This document shows positions 8,547 to 17,454 of a stretch of 64,000 bases of DNA, piece after piece (position 1 is the stretch's first letter; each line of letters starts with the position of its first letter). The stretch comes from Peptoniphilaceae bacterium. Lineage in GTDB: Bacteria > Bacillota > Clostridia > Tissierellales > Peptoniphilaceae. The position numbers and the translations under genes were made by a program. The stretch covers positions 1-64,000 of the forward strand of contig CAJUSY010000048.1 of NCBI GenBank assembly GCA_910589545.1, in the 5' to 3' direction. The notes below the pieces were generated by a model. That model was not told where the DNA came from. It worked only from the letters and a program-made list of their open reading frames with translations, and made no database searches.

Positions 8547-9776
8547 ATGGCTTATGAAATGGTTACATTAACTAGTAAAGAACACGATAATTTTGTTAAA
8601 AACCATAAATACGGTGAATTAAATCAGATATATAATTGGCAGTTTGTAAAAAAAGGATGGATAGGAAAAAATATAGGAATAAAAAAAGATGGGAATTTAG
8701 TGGGTGCTTGTCTAATTTTATTAAAAAAATTACCAGTACTTCCCTATTATTTTGCTTATGCTCCTAAGGGACCTATAATTGATTATGAAAATAATGAAGA
8801 TTTAAAAGCAACTATAGATATCTTGAAAGATTTCTGCAAACAAAATAAAGTATTTTCATTAAAATTTGACCCCCAAGTTTCAGTAGAACTCAAAGGATTA
8901 ATAGATGAATTAAAGGAATTAGGATGCTATCATCATGGTTTAAAAAAAGGATTAGAATACAATCAGCCTAGATATTATATGATTACTGATATTAGTAAAT
9001 CTGAAAAAGAAGTAATGAATTCTTTTCAATCGAGAACTAGAAGTGTAATAAAAAAATCTTTAAAAAATGGACTTGAATGTAAAAGATGTGATAAAAGTGA
9101 ATTATCAAAGTTTTCTAAATTAATGGAAATAACTGCTAAAAGAGATGAATTCAATTACAGAAGCCATGAGTATTTTGAAAATTTGTATGATGTTTTAGGA
9201 CCTGATGATGATTGTGAACTTTACTTGACAAAGTTAATTCCTTCAAGTGTAAGAAAATCAAATGAAGATGAATTAAGTCAAATTGATAAGCAAGAAATTA
9301 AAACAAAAAATAAATTGGAAAAAGATATAAGTGAAGAAAAAAAGACAAACTTTTTAAATGAATTAGAAGTTTTAGACAATAGAAGAAAAAGATGTGAAGA
9401 TCTTATTAAGCAAATGAATGAATATATGGACAATGATGTTGATGAAATTGTTCTTTCAGGAGCTTTGCTTACATTCTGTGGCAAAAAATCATATTACCTT
9501 TATGGTGCATCTTCTAATGATTTCAGAGACCTAAGCCCTAATTATTTAATGCAATGGACCATGATGAAAAGAGCTATGGAAAAAGGATGTATATCTTATG
9601 ATTTTGGTGGAGTTTCTGGATATACTCCAGAAGATAATGTCAAAGATCATGAGGCCGGATTGTATGAATTCAAAAAAAGATTTGGCACAGAAATGCTTGC
9701 TACCATTGGCGAATTTGACATAGTATTCAATAAGTTTATTAATAAATTGTTTGAATTTGCATTGAAACACAGATAA
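8547..9776 (+). CDS. FemABX-family peptidoglycan peptidyltransferase
   Basis: Enzyme of the FemA/FemX/MurM type, which adds amino acids from aminoacyl-tRNA to the lipid II stem peptide to build the cross-bridge. The 409 residues look like two GNAT-like lobes separated by a highly charged heptad-rich stretch (about 245-295), the antiparallel coiled coil typical of FemA-like proteins that is thought to hold tRNA. The C-terminal SYDFGGVSGYTPEDN and LYEFKKRFG segments are characteristic of the family. It is alone in its unit, with its own promoter and a strong terminator. Which amino acid it adds, and whether it is the first or a later transferase, cannot be told. Confidence 0.88.
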   Translation: MAYEMVTLTSKEHDNFVKNHKYGELNQIYNWQFVKKGWIGKNIGIKKDGNLVGACLILLKKLPVLPYYFAYAPKGPIIDYENNEDLKATIDILKDFCKQNKVFSLKFDPQVSVELKGLIDELKELGCYHHGLKKGLEYNQPRYYMITDISKSEKEVMNSFQSRTRSVIKKSLKNGLECKRCDKSELSKFSKLMEITAKRDEFNYRSHEYFENLYDVLGPDDDCELYLTKLIPSSVRKSNEDELSQIDKQEIKTKNKLEKDISEEKKTNFLNELEVLDNRRKRCEDLIKQMNEYMDNDVDEIVLSGALLTFCGKKSYYLYGASSNDFRDLSPNYLMQWTMMKRAMEKGCISYDFGGVSGYTPEDNVKDHEAGLYEFKKRFGTEMLATIGEFDIVFNKFINKLFEFALKHR

Positions 9777-9782
9777 TAAGAA

Positions 9783-9821
9783 ACCTAGGATTTGTTTTAA
9801 ATTAAATCCTAGGTATTTTTT
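9783..9821 (+). terminator. Terminator between convergent femX-like and MATE genes
   Basis: Perfect 11-bp stem (ACCTAGGATTT with AAATCCTAGGT, 10-nt loop) followed by ATTTTTT on the plus strand. It overlaps the stop of the convergent MATE gene. On the minus strand the tail has only a short T run, so it mainly stops rightward transcription. Confidence 0.85.
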
Positions 9822-11160
9822 AATCTAATAGATATTTTAATTTCTTTTTATAAACTTTTGTGTAGAATATTACAAATAAGCTTATCCCTTTGCATATCAC
9901 AAGCGAAGATATAATTACCCAAATCCATTCAATTCTCAAATTACAATACATAACTAAAAGTGATAAAGGAATTCTTATAAAATTAAATATAATTCCATTA
10001 ATTGATGGATACTTAGTTAAAGAAATTCCATTCAAGAATCCTGTTGTAGCTATTTCTACACACATAAATATTTCTGATATAGATAGTATTCTTAAGTATA
10101 CAACTCCTATACTTAGAGTTGAAGGTTCATCTGGAATAAACAACTTAAATAGTTGAGGTGCAAATGTAAATAGAAATATTGTCGTGAATATTCCTATTCC
10201 TATGCAAATCTTCATCCCTTTTTTATATCCTTCCATCACTCTTGAATAGTTTTTAGCGCCATTATTTTGTGCAATGAAAGTCGATAGAGCAACACTAAAT
10301 CCACCCACCGTTAACCATGTAATTGATTCTATCTGATTTCCAATTTTTTGAGCCGCTATGGCTTCTTTACCCCAGTGAGCTATAATAGCTGCCATAATTA
10401 TAGAAAACGTCGCAAAAAGGCACTCCTGTAACGCAATAGGAAATCCTAAATCAAATAGTCTTTTAGCGTAAACTAAATGCATTCTTTCTTTTAAGTATTT
10501 AAAATATTCAAACCTAACAATAATAAACATAATACAAGCTGAAAATTGCGCTATAAATGTCGCAAGAGCAGCGCCTTTTATTCCCATTGGTTTAATAAAT
10601 CCAAAACCAAATATCAAAATAGGATCTAATATAATATTAATTGCCAATGCTATAGTATTAATTATAAATGGAATTTTACTTTCACCTTGACCATTTAGGA
10701 TTCCAGTAAGAACTGGATTTACAAAGTTAAAAAATATCGATGCAACGAAAAAACCAAAATATTCAAATGCTAGTTTAGTAACTGATTCATCTAAGTTAAA
10801 AAAATGAATAATTTGTATTTTAAATAAAATAAGCAAAGAAATAAAAACTAAACCGACAATTAAAGCAAATTTTATAGCATTTGATATATATTTTTGTACA
10901 GAATCCAAATCCCTTTTTCCTATACTATCAGCAACAGATATTTGCACTCCAACACTTAACATCATACAAATAGCATAGCTCAACCATCCAAAAAATCCTA
11001 CAGTTCCTGCAGCGGCTACAGATTCTATGGATAATCTACCTAACCAAAATAAGTCCATCAAATTATAGCTCATTTGTATAAATGAAGTTGCCATAATAGG
11101 CAATGATAAACTTATTAATTCTTTATAAATATTACCTTCAGTAAGATTTTTAGTTTTCAA
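9820..11160 (-). CDS. MATE-family multidrug/cation efflux transporter
   Basis: Integral membrane antiporter of the MATE (MOP) family, 446 residues with about 12 predicted membrane segments in two six-helix halves. Family hallmarks are the N-terminal LISLSLPIMATSFIQMSYNLMDLFWLGRL and the interhelical LNGQGESKIP. The reading frame starts at a TTG (11158-11160) preceded by AGGATGGTG; an ATG in another frame at that SD encodes nothing. It lies 11 nt after hslO, so it is probably co-transcribed with it. The substrate is unknown. Confidence 0.9.
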   Translation of the reverse strand: MKTKNLTEGNIYKELISLSLPIMATSFIQMSYNLMDLFWLGRLSIESVAAAGTVGFFGWLSYAICMMLSVGVQISVADSIGKRDLDSVQKYISNAIKFALIVGLVFISLLILFKIQIIHFFNLDESVTKLAFEYFGFFVASIFFNFVNPVLTGILNGQGESKIPFIINTIALAINIILDPILIFGFGFIKPMGIKGAALATFIAQFSACIMFIIVRFEYFKYLKERMHLVYAKRLFDLGFPIALQECLFATFSIIMAAIIAHWGKEAIAAQKIGNQIESITWLTVGGFSVALSTFIAQNNGAKNYSRVMEGYKKGMKICIGIGIFTTIFLFTFAPQLFKLFIPDEPSTLSIGVVYLRILSISEIFMCVEIATTGFLNGISLTKYPSINGIIFNFIRIPLSLLVMYCNLRIEWIWVIISSLVICKGISLFVIFYTKVYKKKLKYLLD

Positions 11161-11171
11161 TTAACACCATC

Positions 11172-12050
11172 CTATAAATTGTCTCTTAAATTAACCAATT
11201 CCCCTTTTGTAAAATTGTATTTTTTATGGCAAAAATCACATACCAATTCCGCCTTGCCATCTTCTTCTATCAATTCATTCAATGTATCTTTTCCTAAAGA
11301 AATTAAAGATTTTTCAACTCTGTCTCTGCTACAATCACATAGATATTCAACTTCCTTTTCTCCTAATAATTTTAGATTAAAATCTTCAAAATATTTATTT
11401 AATACATCAAATGCATTTTCGTGCGTTACAAAAAGTGATGAAATCGGCGGGAAATTATTAATATCTGCTTCTAGTTTATCAATTAAAGATTCATCATATC
11501 CAGGCAAAGCTTGTATAAATAATCCGCCGGCACTCTTGATTGATAAATCAGTATCCACTAAAACTCCTAAAGCTACGACTGTTGGTCTTTGATCAGATTG
11601 ATAAAAATAATTGCTAAAATCTTCCGCAATTTCCCCACTTACTAAGCTAGTTTGTCCAATATATGGTTCTTTTAACTTAAAATCTTTTATAACTGTAAGT
11701 AATCCAACTTTGCCTACAAAATTACCAACATCTAATTTTTTGTTAGATTTAGGGGGCAAATCAATTTCAGGATGAGTAACATAACTTTTGACTTCTCCTC
11801 GTGCATTTACAGTAGATATTAACATTCCTCCTTGACCATTTCCCTGAATATTTAGTGTAATATTATGATTCTCATTCTTAAGTTCATGACTCATAATTGC
11901 AGCCATAGTGCTTAATCTTCCTAATGCAGCAGAAGCTGTTGCAGATGTATTGTGAATATCTCTTACCGATTGAACTAAATCTGTAGAATCTACGATTATG
12001 AATCTAAAAGACTCAGTAGAATCAGTTGATATATATAATTTATTTCTCAT
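11172..12050 (-). CDS. hslO: Hsp33 redox-regulated chaperone
   Basis: Holdase chaperone switched on by oxidation and unfolding. The start used is the ATG at 12050 (MRNKLYIS), which has GGAGG 5 nt upstream; an in-frame ATG 36 nt earlier lies inside the terminator hairpin. This gives 292 residues, normal for the family. The zinc/redox cysteines are intact near the C-terminus: Cys238-x-Cys240 and Cys271-x2-Cys274. There is no room for a separate promoter between the csp terminator and the SD, so expression probably depends on read-through from csp, an odd arrangement shared with yajC-recJ. Confidence 0.96.
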   Translation of the reverse strand: MRNKLYISTDSTESFRFIIVDSTDLVQSVRDIHNTSATASAALGRLSTMAAIMSHELKNENHNITLNIQGNGQGGMLISTVNARGEVKSYVTHPEIDLPPKSNKKLDVGNFVGKVGLLTVIKDFKLKEPYIGQTSLVSGEIAEDFSNYFYQSDQRPTVVALGVLVDTDLSIKSAGGLFIQALPGYDESLIDKLEADINNFPPISSLFVTHENAFDVLNKYFEDFNLKLLGEKEVEYLCDCSRDRVEKSLISLGKDTLNELIEEDGKAELVCDFCHKKYNFTKGELVNLRDNL

Positions 12051-12063
12051 ATAACCTCCAAAT

Positions 12064-12083
12064 AAAAAACCCCTAAGAAGGGG
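12064..12083 (-). terminator. csp terminator abutting the hslO SD
   Basis: Minus strand: a GC-only core stem CCCCT-TCTT-AGGGG followed by TTTTTT, beginning about 19 nt after the csp stop. The T tail runs into ATTTGGAGG, the hslO ribosome-binding site. Confidence 0.75.
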
Positions 12084-12101
12084 CATATTCTTTGTATTTA
12101 T

Positions 12102-12305
12102 TTATAATTTTTTTACATTAGCAGCTTGAAGACCTTTAGTCCCATCGACTATATCGAATTCAACAATTTCATTTTCTTCTAATTTTCGATAATCTCCATT
12201 ATCTTCTAATGCAGTATAATGAACAAAAACATCTCCATTTTCTTCAGTTGTAATAAATCCGAAACCTTTTGTCGCATTAAACCATTTTACTGTTCCTTTT
12301 GCCAT
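12102..12305 (-). CDS. Cold-shock protein (CspA/CspB type)
   Basis: Small OB-fold RNA/DNA-binding protein that melts RNA secondary structure. Start chosen at MAKGTVKWFN (ATG at 12305) because GGAGG lies 7 nt upstream; this gives 67 residues, the standard length. RNP1 (KGFGFIT) and RNP2 (VFVHYTAL) are both present, with the usual WFN segment at the N-terminus. It has its own promoter (12346-12374). The leader, about 35 nt, is too short for the long thermosensor 5' UTR of E. coli cspA. Confidence 0.96.
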   Translation of the reverse strand: MAKGTVKWFNATKGFGFITTEENGDVFVHYTALEDNGDYRKLEENEIVEFDIVDGTKGLQAANVKKL

Positions 12306-12345
12306 TATTTCCTCCACAAATATAATGTATTTTGTTTACTCTACT

Positions 12346-12374
12346 AATATAACATACAACAAACAAATATACAA
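12346..12374 (-). promoter_or_regulatory. csp promoter with overlapping palindrome
   Basis: Minus strand: TTGTAT (12369-12374), 17-nt spacer, TATATT (12346-12351) with an upstream TGt (extended -10). An imperfect palindrome ACAATA-nn-TATTGT at 12371-12384 overlaps the -35 and could be an operator; this is speculative. Confidence 0.55.
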
Positions 12375-12388
12375 TAGATATTGTTTGA

Positions 12389-13108
12389 TTATATTGTACA
12401 AATAAACAAAGCCCTCTGAGTTTTATCGGTAAGTAATTTTCCAGTATCAAAATCTATTATTTTGATATTTGTAAATCCACTATTATATAACATAAACCTA
12501 ATTGTATCTAGAGTATATACTTTTTCTGTTTGTCTTTCTCTGATTCTTCTATACAAGTTATCTTCAGTTTTAACAAAGAAATCAATATAAAAATCAACCA
12601 AGTTTTCTTTTTCATAGTACTGATTAACCCAAGTATAAAAGATATCTTCGTATTCATAGACAAAATGATTATTACCCATAAAATCAATTAATTTATAAGG
12701 AGTATTTACATCAAATATAAAAACTTCTTTACAGTGTTCTTTTATTGTATAAAATAAACTCTGTAATTTTCTAGAATCCAGTATATAGTTAATAGTATCC
12801 AAAGTAGAAAAAACAAAATCAAAATTTTCATCGACTTTTAAATTACATAAATCTTGTTTACTTAAGTCAATACTTGGAAATTTTTTAGAACAAATTTCTA
12901 GCATTTCTTCGCTAAGATCTATTCCTTTATAGTAAATACCAGTATTATAAAAATATTTTGTCATATTTCCACTACCTATTCCTAATTCTAAAATGGACCT
13001 TGGTGATATATTTAGTTTATTTAGTTCATTTTTTATAACTTTCGAATATTTTTCATAATCAATATCGAAAGTTAATTTATCATAAATATATGCAAATTCT
13101 TTATACAT
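12389..13108 (-). CDS. Class I SAM-dependent methyltransferase, substrate unknown
   Basis: 239-residue Rossmann-fold methyltransferase. Motif I is ILELGIGSGNMTKYF (about residues 40-54), followed by the acidic ribose-binding YKGIDLSEEML and a VFSTLDTINYI post-motif; the C-terminal half resembles the small-molecule methyltransferases with a lid of the YxxE/WVNQYYE type. Its start overlaps the end of hpt by 8 nt, and it is the last gene of the rel-valS-hpt operon. No reliable terminator is visible after it. The substrate cannot be assigned from the sequence. Confidence 0.85.
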   Translation of the reverse strand: MYKEFAYIYDKLTFDIDYEKYSKVIKNELNKLNISPRSILELGIGSGNMTKYFYNTGIYYKGIDLSEEMLEICSKKFPSIDLSKQDLCNLKVDENFDFVFSTLDTINYILDSRKLQSLFYTIKEHCKEVFIFDVNTPYKLIDFMGNNHFVYEYEDIFYTWVNQYYEKENLVDFYIDFFVKTEDNLYRRIRERQTEKVYTLDTIRFMLYNSGFTNIKIIDFDTGKLLTDKTQRALFICTI

Positions 13109-13622
13109 CTTGATTCCAAATAAAAATATAAGGTATATTTCGATATGATGATTTGTAATTCAAACCATAACCAACTATGAACACATCTTCAATCTCAAAT
13201 CCAACATAATCAGCATTATATTTAACTTGTCTTCTACTTGGTTTATCTAGAAGTACACATGTTTTAATACTTTTTGGATTTTTTTGTTTTATATATTCTA
13301 ATGTATTTACAATTGTATTTCCAGAGTCAATAATATCGTCAACAATTAGTACATCATAGTTTTCTAAGTTTTCTCTTACATCAGTTAAAATTTTTACTTT
13401 TCCAGTTGATTCTTCAGCATCTTCATAAGAAGATGTTGTGATGAAATCAATACAAATGGGCATATCTATATGTCTAACCAAATCAGACATAAACATAAAA
13501 CTTCCTCTAAGAAGAGATATTACACATAAATTTTTATCTTTGTAATCTTTTGTGATTTGAGCTCCTAATTCTTTTACTTTTTCACTGATTTGTTGTTCAT
13601 TTAATAATATTTCTTCTTTCAT
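13101..13622 (-). CDS. hpt: Hypoxanthine (guanine) phosphoribosyltransferase
   Basis: Purine salvage enzyme that makes IMP or GMP from hypoxanthine or guanine and PRPP. The 173 residues are usual. The PRPP-binding signature VLIVDDIIDSGNTI (about 95-108) and the base-specificity region with YVGFEIEDVFIVGYGL are clear, as is the SLLRGSFMFMSDL loop. It lies between the 56-residue membrane ORF (26-nt overlap) and a methyltransferase (8-nt overlap), so it is translated from the rel-valS transcript. In several Firmicutes hpt sits with tilS and ftsH instead. Confidence 0.96.
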   Translation of the reverse strand: MKEEILLNEQQISEKVKELGAQITKDYKDKNLCVISLLRGSFMFMSDLVRHIDMPICIDFITTSSYEDAEESTGKVKILTDVRENLENYDVLIVDDIIDSGNTIVNTLEYIKQKNPKSIKTCVLLDKPSRRQVKYNADYVGFEIEDVFIVGYGLNYKSSYRNIPYIFIWNQDV

Positions 13623-13767
13623 TATTCTCCCCTATATCTGAATTAATTAAATTATCATTAATCTTTCGTTCAATTTTCTTTATTGATAATAATATTTTAT
13701 TTAAAGTATACTGTATACTGATTAATACCATAATCAAAACAAAATCAATAATGACTTCGTATATCAT
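13597..13767 (-). CDS. Small single-pass membrane protein, translationally coupled to valS
   Basis: A 56-residue ORF. Its ATG (13765-13767) shares a base with the valS TAA stop (TAATG), a typical translational-coupling junction, with an AGGA-type SD about 9 nt upstream inside the end of valS. It stops with TGA 26 nt inside hpt. The product has one hydrophobic helix at about residues 4-18 (EVIIDFVLIMVLISI) followed by a basic amphipathic stretch (KKIERKIND), the design of a small N-out/C-in membrane peptide. It fills the only gap in an operon whose other junctions are at most 14 nt apart or overlapping. I do not recognise the family. Real translation is likely but unproven. Confidence 0.6.
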   Translation of the reverse strand: MIYEVIIDFVLIMVLISIQYTLNKILLSIKKIERKINDNLINSDIGENNERRNIIK

Positions 13768-16385
13768 TACATATTTTCCTTAATAGAACAAATAGAATTA
13801 TTAATATCTTCAATTAAATGTGAATATTTTTCAACCTTTTCTTTTTCTTTTTCTACTAGGCTTTCAGGAGCACCTTTCAAAAATCCTTCATTTTTAAGTT
13901 TTGATTCCGCTCTCTTAAGTTCTGATTTAGCAGTTTCTAATTCCTTTTCTAATCTTTCTAATTCTTTAGAATAGTCTATTAAATCATTCAAAGGAATAAT
14001 TATTTTATAGGAATCCTTAACTATAACAATATTATTATCTTCTGATATATCTCCATTTACTTTGTATTCATTTATAGATACACTTGATTTAAACAATGAT
14101 TCTAATTGTTTAAAATCATCTTCCAAATCATTGTCAGAAGTCAATATATACACATCTGATTTTTTCTTTGGTACAATATTCATTTCTTGTCTTGAATTTC
14201 TAATACTAATTACAGATTCTACTAACCTATCTATAATTTCTTCCTCTTTTTGATATACCCTATTTTCAGAATATTTTGGCCATGTTTCATTAATCAACAT
14301 ATCATTTTTGTTAGGAAGATAGCTGTAGATTTCTTCAGTAATGTAAGGCATGAAAGGATGCAGTAATTTAATAACATTAGTTAGTGTGTAAATTAAAACC
14401 GATATAGCAGATTCTTTTAACTTATCATCATTTCCATAAAGTCTTGGCTTAACTAATTCAATGTACCAATCACAGAACACATTCCAAGTAAAATCATATA
14501 TTTTTTCTGCAGCAATCCCTATTTCGTACTTATTTAAATTTGTTGATACTTCATCAATAACTTTATTTAAACTGGAAATTATCCATTTATCTTCAATTTG
14601 TAATTCAACCTCATCAATACTTTCAACGTCAGAATCTACATTCATGAAAACAAAACGAGATGCATTCCATAATTTATTACAGAAATTTCTATTAGCTTCA
14701 ACTTTTTCCATGTAAAATCTTGAATCATTTCCAGGAGTATTACCAGTTATTAAAGCTAATCTTAATGCATCTGCTCCATATTGATCAATAACTTCTATTG
14801 GATCAATACCATTTCCCAAAGATTTTGACATTTTTCGTCCTTGAGCGTCTTTAACTAATCCAGTTAAATAGATATCTTTAAAAGGAACTTCTCCTAAATT
14901 ATAAAGTGATGAAAATACCATCCTTATTACCCAAAAGAATATTATATCGTATCCTGTAACTAATACATTTGTAGGGAAGAAATAGTTTAAATCCTCAGTT
15001 TCATTTGGCCAACCTAATGTAGAAAATGGCCATAAAGCAGAAGAAAACCATGTATCTAAAGTGTCTGGATCTTGAGTGTATATATCTGGATTCGGATTTT
15101 CTCTAGCAACTACAACTTCACCTGTTTCATTATGATAATAAACCGGAAGTCTATGTCCCCACCATAATTGACGAGAAATACACCAGTCTCTAATATTTTC
15201 TAACCAATTAACATAAACTTTTTCGAATCTTTTTGGAATAAATCTGATATCTTCTTTTTTATAAGCGTCTAAAGCAAGTTTCGCTAATTTGTCCATTTTA
15301 ACAAACCATTGTTTACTAATCAATGGTTCAACTGTAGTGTGACATCTTTCGCAATGGCCTACAGCATGTTCATGTTCTTTTACAGAATCAAGTTGACCGA
15401 TTTTTTCCAAATCTTCAATAATTAATTTTCTAGCTTCATATCTATCTAATCCAGAATATCTTCCATATCCTTGAACAATTTTTGCATCTTCATCTATTAC
15501 TACACATTGTCCAAGATTATGTCTTTGACCAACTTCAAAGTCATTAGGATCATGTGAAGGGGTAATTTTGACGATACCCGTTCCAAATTCCATATCAACA
15601 TAGCTATCAGCAATTACTTTAATTTCCCTATTAACTAAAGGTAATATCAAAGTTTTACCAACTATATCAGTATATCTTTCATCATCTGGATTTACAGCAA
15701 CAGCTAAGTCTCCTAATAATGTTTCAGGTCTTGTAGTAGCTATCACAATATATTCATCAGAATCTTTGAATTTATACCTAATATTCCAAAAATATCCAGA
15801 TTCATCTTCGTGAACTACTTCAATATCACTTATTGCTGTATGACAATTTGGACACCAATTTACAATTCTATCTCCTTGATATATCAAATCATCATTGTAC
15901 ATTTTGATGAAAACTTCTTCTACGGCTTCAGTTAAATTATCGTCAAGAGTAAATGCTTCTCTGCTCCAATCACAAGAAACCCCTAATTTTTTTAATTGAT
16001 TTTTAATATTTCCACCGTATTCACGTGTCCAATCCCAAGATGCTTCTAAAAACCCTTTTCTACCTAATGATTCTTTTGATTCTCCTTGTTCTTTTAATTT
16101 ATTAACTACTTTTGCTTCAGTAGCAATACTAGCATGATCTGTTCCTGGAACCCAAAGAGCACTATATCCATCCATTCTATTTTTCCTAATCAAAATATCT
16201 TGAATAGTATTGTTCAACGCATGTCCAAGGTGTAAATTCCCTGTAACATTTGGTGGTGGCATTACTATAGTAAATGATTTCTTTTCCTTGTCAACTACAC
16301 CCTTGAAGTATCCTTCATTTTCCCATATATTATATATTTTTTCTTCAAATTCTTTTGGATTGTAAATTTTTTCTAAATTTTTCAT
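13767..16385 (-). CDS. valS: Valyl-tRNA synthetase
   Basis: Class I aminoacyl-tRNA synthetase with an editing domain, 872 residues (usual). Signatures: HLGH at 52-55 after MPPPNVTGN, the CP1 editing domain with TTRPETLLGD, the DWCISRQLWWGHR segment, KMSKS near residue 518, the anticodon-binding domain, and a C-terminal coiled coil rich in Lys/Glu (about 800-870) that contacts the tRNA elbow. The SD AGGAG precedes the ATG. Only 14 nt separate it from the upstream hydrolase, leaving no room for a T-box leader; none was seen. Its stop codon overlaps the next small ORF. Confidence 0.97.
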   Translation of the reverse strand: MKNLEKIYNPKEFEEKIYNIWENEGYFKGVVDKEKKSFTIVMPPPNVTGNLHLGHALNNTIQDILIRKNRMDGYSALWVPGTDHASIATEAKVVNKLKEQGESKESLGRKGFLEASWDWTREYGGNIKNQLKKLGVSCDWSREAFTLDDNLTEAVEEVFIKMYNDDLIYQGDRIVNWCPNCHTAISDIEVVHEDESGYFWNIRYKFKDSDEYIVIATTRPETLLGDLAVAVNPDDERYTDIVGKTLILPLVNREIKVIADSYVDMEFGTGIVKITPSHDPNDFEVGQRHNLGQCVVIDEDAKIVQGYGRYSGLDRYEARKLIIEDLEKIGQLDSVKEHEHAVGHCERCHTTVEPLISKQWFVKMDKLAKLALDAYKKEDIRFIPKRFEKVYVNWLENIRDWCISRQLWWGHRLPVYYHNETGEVVVARENPNPDIYTQDPDTLDTWFSSALWPFSTLGWPNETEDLNYFFPTNVLVTGYDIIFFWVIRMVFSSLYNLGEVPFKDIYLTGLVKDAQGRKMSKSLGNGIDPIEVIDQYGADALRLALITGNTPGNDSRFYMEKVEANRNFCNKLWNASRFVFMNVDSDVESIDEVELQIEDKWIISSLNKVIDEVSTNLNKYEIGIAAEKIYDFTWNVFCDWYIELVKPRLYGNDDKLKESAISVLIYTLTNVIKLLHPFMPYITEEIYSYLPNKNDMLINETWPKYSENRVYQKEEEIIDRLVESVISIRNSRQEMNIVPKKKSDVYILTSDNDLEDDFKQLESLFKSSVSINEYKVNGDISEDNNIVIVKDSYKIIIPLNDLIDYSKELERLEKELETAKSELKRAESKLKNEGFLKGAPESLVEKEKEKVEKYSHLIEDINNSICSIKENM

Positions 16386-16399
16386 AATTCTCCTAATTT

Positions 16400-17008
16400 T
16401 TATTTAAAATATGGATTGTATTTCTTTTCATCACCAATATTCGTTTGAGGACCATGTCCTGGATAAACTACAATATCATTATTTAAAAGTTTTAACTTTT
16501 CAACACTATTTTGTATGTCTTCGTAACTTGCAGTTGGTAGGTCATATCTTCCGATTGAGTTTTTAAAAAGCATATCTCCTGAAAACATTACGTCTTTATA
16601 GATATAACAACAAGACCCATAAGTATGTCCAGGAGTTTCTAAAACAGATATTTTTGAATTATTAAAATCAATAGAATCTCCTTCTTTTAGATAGTAATCA
16701 GCAATTAATGTAATAGGATTACCAACTTTTCTTGTATAATTTTTTTCAGGATCTTCAAGCAAATCTTTTTCTTTCTCTGGAGCATATATAACTGTATTTA
16801 ATTTGTTTTTTAACTCTTCTGCAGCAAATATATGATCAAAGTGTCCATGTGTAATCAAAATAAATTGTATTTCCAAATCACGATTTTTTATATAATCACA
16901 AATATCATCTGCTTGTGCGCCTGGATCTACAACAAAACATTTATTATCCTCAGATAGAATATACATGTTTTCTCCATATTTAGTAGTAACTATTTTATCT
17001 ATCGTCAT
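16400..17008 (-). CDS. MBL-fold hydrolase (glyoxalase II-like, YqgX type)
   Basis: Metallo-beta-lactamase-fold hydrolase of 202 residues. The zinc ligands are THGHFDH (His54, His56, Asp58, His59), followed by TPGHTYGSCCY, FSGDMLF and YPGHGP. This is the short, glyoxalase II-like form common in Firmicutes as the neighbour of rel and dtd; substrates could be hydroxyacylglutathione-like thioesters, but the true substrate is unknown. It joins dtd at a 1-nt overlap (both end/start at 17008). Confidence 0.9.
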   Translation of the reverse strand: MTIDKIVTTKYGENMYILSEDNKCFVVDPGAQADDICDYIKNRDLEIQFILITHGHFDHIFAAEELKNKLNTVIYAPEKEKDLLEDPEKNYTRKVGNPITLIADYYLKEGDSIDFNNSKISVLETPGHTYGSCCYIYKDVMFSGDMLFKNSIGRYDLPTASYEDIQNSVEKLKLLNNDIVVYPGHGPQTNIGDEKKYNPYFK

Positions 17009-17454
17009 TATTCACTCCTACTATCTATAATTATTGTTACTGGTCCATCATTTGTAAGTGAAACTTTCATATCAGCTCCGAACTCACCAGTTTGAAAAGC
17101 AACATCTTCTTCTTTTAACTTATCAATAAATTTTTCATATAAATTTCTTGCGAAATCTCCTTTAGCACATTTGTCAAAAGACGGTCTATTCCCTTTTCTT
17201 GTACTTGCATACAACGTAAATTGAGAGACTAGCAATATTTCATAATTCAAATCCTTAATTGAAAGATTTAGTTTATCATTTTCATCTGAAAATATTCTTA
17301 AATTAGCCAGTTTTCTTATACAATACTCAATATCGGATTCATTATCGTCTTTATGAATTCCTAGTAGTACAAGAAATCCGTCATTAATCTTGCTTTTCGT
17401 AGTTCCATCTATATCTACTTTTGCTTCATTAACTCTTTGAACTAATAATCTCAT
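17008..17454 (-). CDS. dtd: D-aminoacyl-tRNA deacylase
   Basis: Removes D-amino acids (and Gly from tRNA-Ala) from mischarged tRNA. The 148 residues match the family. The catalytic SQFTLYAS segment and the C-terminal NDGPVTIIIDS containing the chirality-checking Gly-cis-Pro pair are intact; N-terminal MRLLVQRVNEAKV is typical. Directly downstream of rel with a shared base (17454), the classic rel-dtd pairing. Confidence 0.97.
   Translation of the reverse strand: MRLLVQRVNEAKVDIDGTTKSKINDGFLVLLGIHKDDNESDIEYCIRKLANLRIFSDENDKLNLSIKDLNYEILLVSQFTLYASTRKGNRPSFDKCAKGDFARNLYEKFIDKLKEEDVAFQTGEFGADMKVSLTNDGPVTIIIDSRSE

Noticed and set aside
12306..12345. Long cold-sensing 5' UTR for csp
   Set aside because: The inferred start leaves a leader of about 35 nt, too short for the cspA thermosensor.
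16386..16399. T-box leader for valS
   Set aside because: Only 14 nt lie between valS and the gene before it; no specifier or antiterminator can fit.
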